Below, piece after piece: positions 18,201 through 20,154 of a stretch of 20,154 nt of DNA. The notes under the pieces are model-generated. The model was not told where the DNA came from. It saw only the letters and a program-made list of their open reading frames with translations, and made no database searches. The DNA is taken from the NCBI RefSeq assembly GCF_000003605.2, contig NW_003109103.1, positions 218,699 through 238,852 of the forward strand, in the 5' to 3' direction. This DNA is from Saccoglossus kowalevskii (lineage: Eukaryota > Hemichordata > Enteropneusta > Harrimaniidae). Within the stretch, counting starts at the first letter, position 1. Each line of letters starts with the position of its first letter. A program made the translations under genes and the position numbers.

Positions 18201-18555
18201 TGACCGGGACCTCCATGCTCCATGCGGTGTTGAAATTGAAATGTTGAAATGTCAACAGAGACACATTTTCCCAATCAGCTATTTATTTCGGTACTGAAGT
18301 CAGGGTGGCAATTTCAATGTTTAGCTACCATAATTTATCTCCATTATGAGCAGGAAAATAAATTACGGACCTCGATTGAGAGGGATTTAACGGTGGCCAT
18401 GTTTTTAAGGGATAGTGAAACAATATTAGGGAGGGGTCAAATTCACGTAATTCTCAATTTTAATGATGTTGACTTAATGGTCATAATTTTTTTTTTAAAA
18501 ACTCCGGATATTATTTTATATAATATTTTAATACAACTACAATATGTTAATTAGT

Positions 18556-18575
18556 ATGCAAATTAATATGCAAAT
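18556..18575. promoter_or_regulatory. Tandem octamer motifs
   Basis: Two exact ATGCAAAT octamers, the POU-factor type, lie 12 bases apart in the same orientation next to the LINE tail. The region is AT-rich and the motif recurs elsewhere, so function is doubtful. Confidence 0.2.
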
Positions 18576-18583
18576 TAGCAGCC

Positions 18584-19616
18584 AATAATAATAATAATAA
18601 TAACTCTATTTAATTAAGCGCAACAATTCCAACATATGAAGATCAAAGGCGCTGATACAATAAACAATCAGCCAAATATTAAAAGCACATTTAAATAAGT
18701 GCGTTTTCAGTCTGGATTTAAAAATGTCTACTGAAGGACTAGAACGAACAGACAGAGGTAATTCATTAAAAAGTTTAGGACCTAAATTTTCAAAAGCACG
18801 GTCTTTGTATAACACCTTGGACTTTTTACTACACATCTGACGAGTTTTAATAAGAAACTTCGATTCAGATCTTAAACTACGACTCGGTACATAAAATTCG
18901 ATTAATTCACATAGATAATTTGGGGCAAAACCATACAAAGATTTATACACTAGTAAAAGTAATTTGAAATTGATTCTTTGTACAACTGGTAACCAATGAA
19001 GTTTAATAAAAATGTCTGTAATGTGGTCATATTTTCGAGCACGAGTGACAAGGCGGGCTGCTGCATTTTGTACACGAATAAGAGGTTTTATCTTAGTTAC
19101 AGGGAGACCAGACAATAATGAATTACAGCTGTCTAAGCGAGAAGATATGAAAGCATGTACCAACTTTTCAGTATCAGATTGGGATAATGATTTACGAATA
19201 CGATTAATATTTCTTAGATGGGAATATCCAGATCTACAAATAGTAGAAATGTGTGTTTCCATAGATAGCTGCGAATCAAACAAGACACCTAAGTTTCTAG
19301 CACTTGACGAAGCACTAACCAATTCTTCACCAATTGCGATACTAGACAAAGGACACGAGTCTTGTGAGAATCTCCGAGACGACATGCACACAAATTCAGT
19401 TTTCGACACATTCAAAAGTAGGAAATTACAAGACATCCAATCGCTAACATCTTGAATACATGTCTGAAGTATCACCCGGGCGCGAATTTGATCATCTTCA
19501 GAAACCGATAAATAAATCTGTGTGTCATCGGCGTAAAAATGATATTTTACGCCGTGACGTCGCAATAACTCGCCCAATGGACGCATGTACATTGAGAACA
19601 ATCTGAGACAATGCAA
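18584..19616 (-). mobile_element. 5'-truncated CR1/L2-like non-LTR retrotransposon
   Basis: A 336-codon ORF, open from about 19616 to its stop at 18608-18606, encodes the C-terminal part of a reverse transcriptase. It contains the catalytic-type block YHFYADDTQIYLS and the C-terminal signature LHWLPVVQRINFKLLLLVYKSLYGFAPNYL seen in CR1/L2-group LINEs. Convincing similarity begins at LFSMYM (about 19597), just after the point where a GxVLGP block would be expected, so the element is 5'-truncated there. The stop is followed almost directly by a (TTA)n tail, read as AATAAT on the plus strand at 18584-18603. The absence of stops suggests a recent insertion. It lies antisense in CRNKL1 intron 5. 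No clear target-site duplication was found. Confidence 0.85.
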
Positions 19617-20024
19617 TCCAGTTCAAAGGAAATTTGACATACACTTAGGTTACATGATCACTACCTCTGCTGATTAGTTTTTTTATGCACTTCTATCTGC
19701 TTTTATATTAAATGTATTTTTTTATATTTTTCTCAATAGTTTTTTTTTATTTCTTTTGATAGCTTGGCATCCATTTGGTTCAGCTCAAGTGAAGTTTTCG
19801 ACACAAGTACTTTGGCTTTTTGCACATTCTTAATATTTTATTTTTGCAGAATCCTGTGAATATTAATTTGACAACTTTGTAGAGTGGAAACTGTTGAATT
19901 AGTTCATCCTAGATTTTGGTAGAACATGTTTAAAATAGTACAGTGTGAACTGCAATTTCTTTCTGGCTGGTATAAATTTATAAAGTAATATTTTTTCGTA
20001 CTAAAAAGACTCAAATATCTTTTT

Positions 20025-20154
20025 AGCTCCGCTGTCGACTTTGTCGAGCGGAGCTTATCATATGAGTGATTGTCCGTCGTCGTCCGTCTCCGTCGTCGTC
20101 CGTGTCAATGTTTTACTTTTTCGACTTCTTCTTGAAAACTACAAGCCTGAATGC
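20025..20154 (+). repeat. Hairpin-headed repeat, copy 2, cut by right edge
   Basis: AGCTCCGCT (20025-20033) pairs with AGCGGAGCT (20047-20055). Inside, CGAC pairs with GTCG around a TTT loop, with two bases bulged. The stem is followed by TATCATATGAG, then tandem GTCCGTC/CGTCGT units, then TTTTAC and a pyrimidine-rich stretch. The order of parts matches the copy at 17301. The element continues beyond the window. Confidence 0.55.

Larger units (their letters stand above)
16927..20154. other. CRNKL1 intron 5, incomplete and repeat-rich
   Basis: At least 3.2 kb of intron. It contains two hairpin-headed repeats, the NRF1-type stretch, a small hairpin and the antisense LINE. I found no sequence coding for the next expected HAT block (HPDVKNWIKYARFEE in the human protein) and no acceptor supported by such coding. 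The stretches 16941-17280 and 19620-20020 show nothing recognisable. Confidence 0.75.

Noticed and set aside
3550-18575. Several scattered ATGCAAAT octamers
   Set aside because: Six or so copies in 20 kb of AT-rich DNA is only a few times my rough chance estimate of 1-2, and most lie in introns without other motifs.
19012-19455. 147-codon plus-strand ORF
   Set aside because: It is antisense to the LINE reverse transcriptase ORF and shows no family resemblance.
1-20154. Prokaryote-type operon, CRISPR or defence system
   Set aside because: All convincing coding sequence is split by spliceosomal introns, and no short direct-repeat and spacer pattern is present.

Overview
The window looks like nuclear DNA from an animal. 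Genes are split into many short exons with GT-AG introns, the DNA is AT-rich, and introns carry non-LTR retrotransposon and MITE sequence. Two divergent protein genes occupy it. Both read closely like their human counterparts, which suggests a slowly evolving marine invertebrate such as a hemichordate, lancelet or similar. The exact taxon cannot be settled from sequence reading alone.

Left part (about 1-12600, minus strand): the axonemal gene CFAP61. One non-coding first exon and twenty coding exons can be chained with consistent reading phase. They give 1007 residues, and the 3' part of the gene runs off the left edge. The protein runs from an N-terminal GNAT-like region, through a low-complexity linker built from very small exons, to a Rossmann/FAD-reductase-like region. 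The last intron, at the left edge, contains a diverged tandem array with a period near 140 bp. Intron 3244-4095 contains an inverted-repeat element.

Middle (about 12455-13188): a compact divergent promoter. It has a doublet of RFX-type half-sites, as expected for a ciliary gene, and two YY1-like ATGGCG sites. The CFAP61 leader carries upstream ORFs, one of which may stop two bases before the main ATG.

Right part (13189 to the right edge, plus strand): CRNKL1 (crooked neck, Clf1/Syf3), a HAT-repeat spliceosome protein. Five coding exons give about 205 residues. The fifth ends at a nine-base match to a U12-type AT-AC donor, and the following intron runs past the right edge. Introns of this gene hold a 209-bp TA-flanked MITE, a 429-bp TAA-flanked PIF/Harbinger-like MITE, a 5'-truncated CR1/L2-like LINE with a still-open reverse transcriptase ORF, and two copies of a hairpin-headed repeat.

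CFAP61 and CRNKL1 are also head-to-head neighbours in human (20p11.23). The window therefore appears to hold an ancient bidirectional pair joining a cilium gene to a splicing gene. I found no CRISPR array, operon, rRNA, tRNA or prokaryote-like system.
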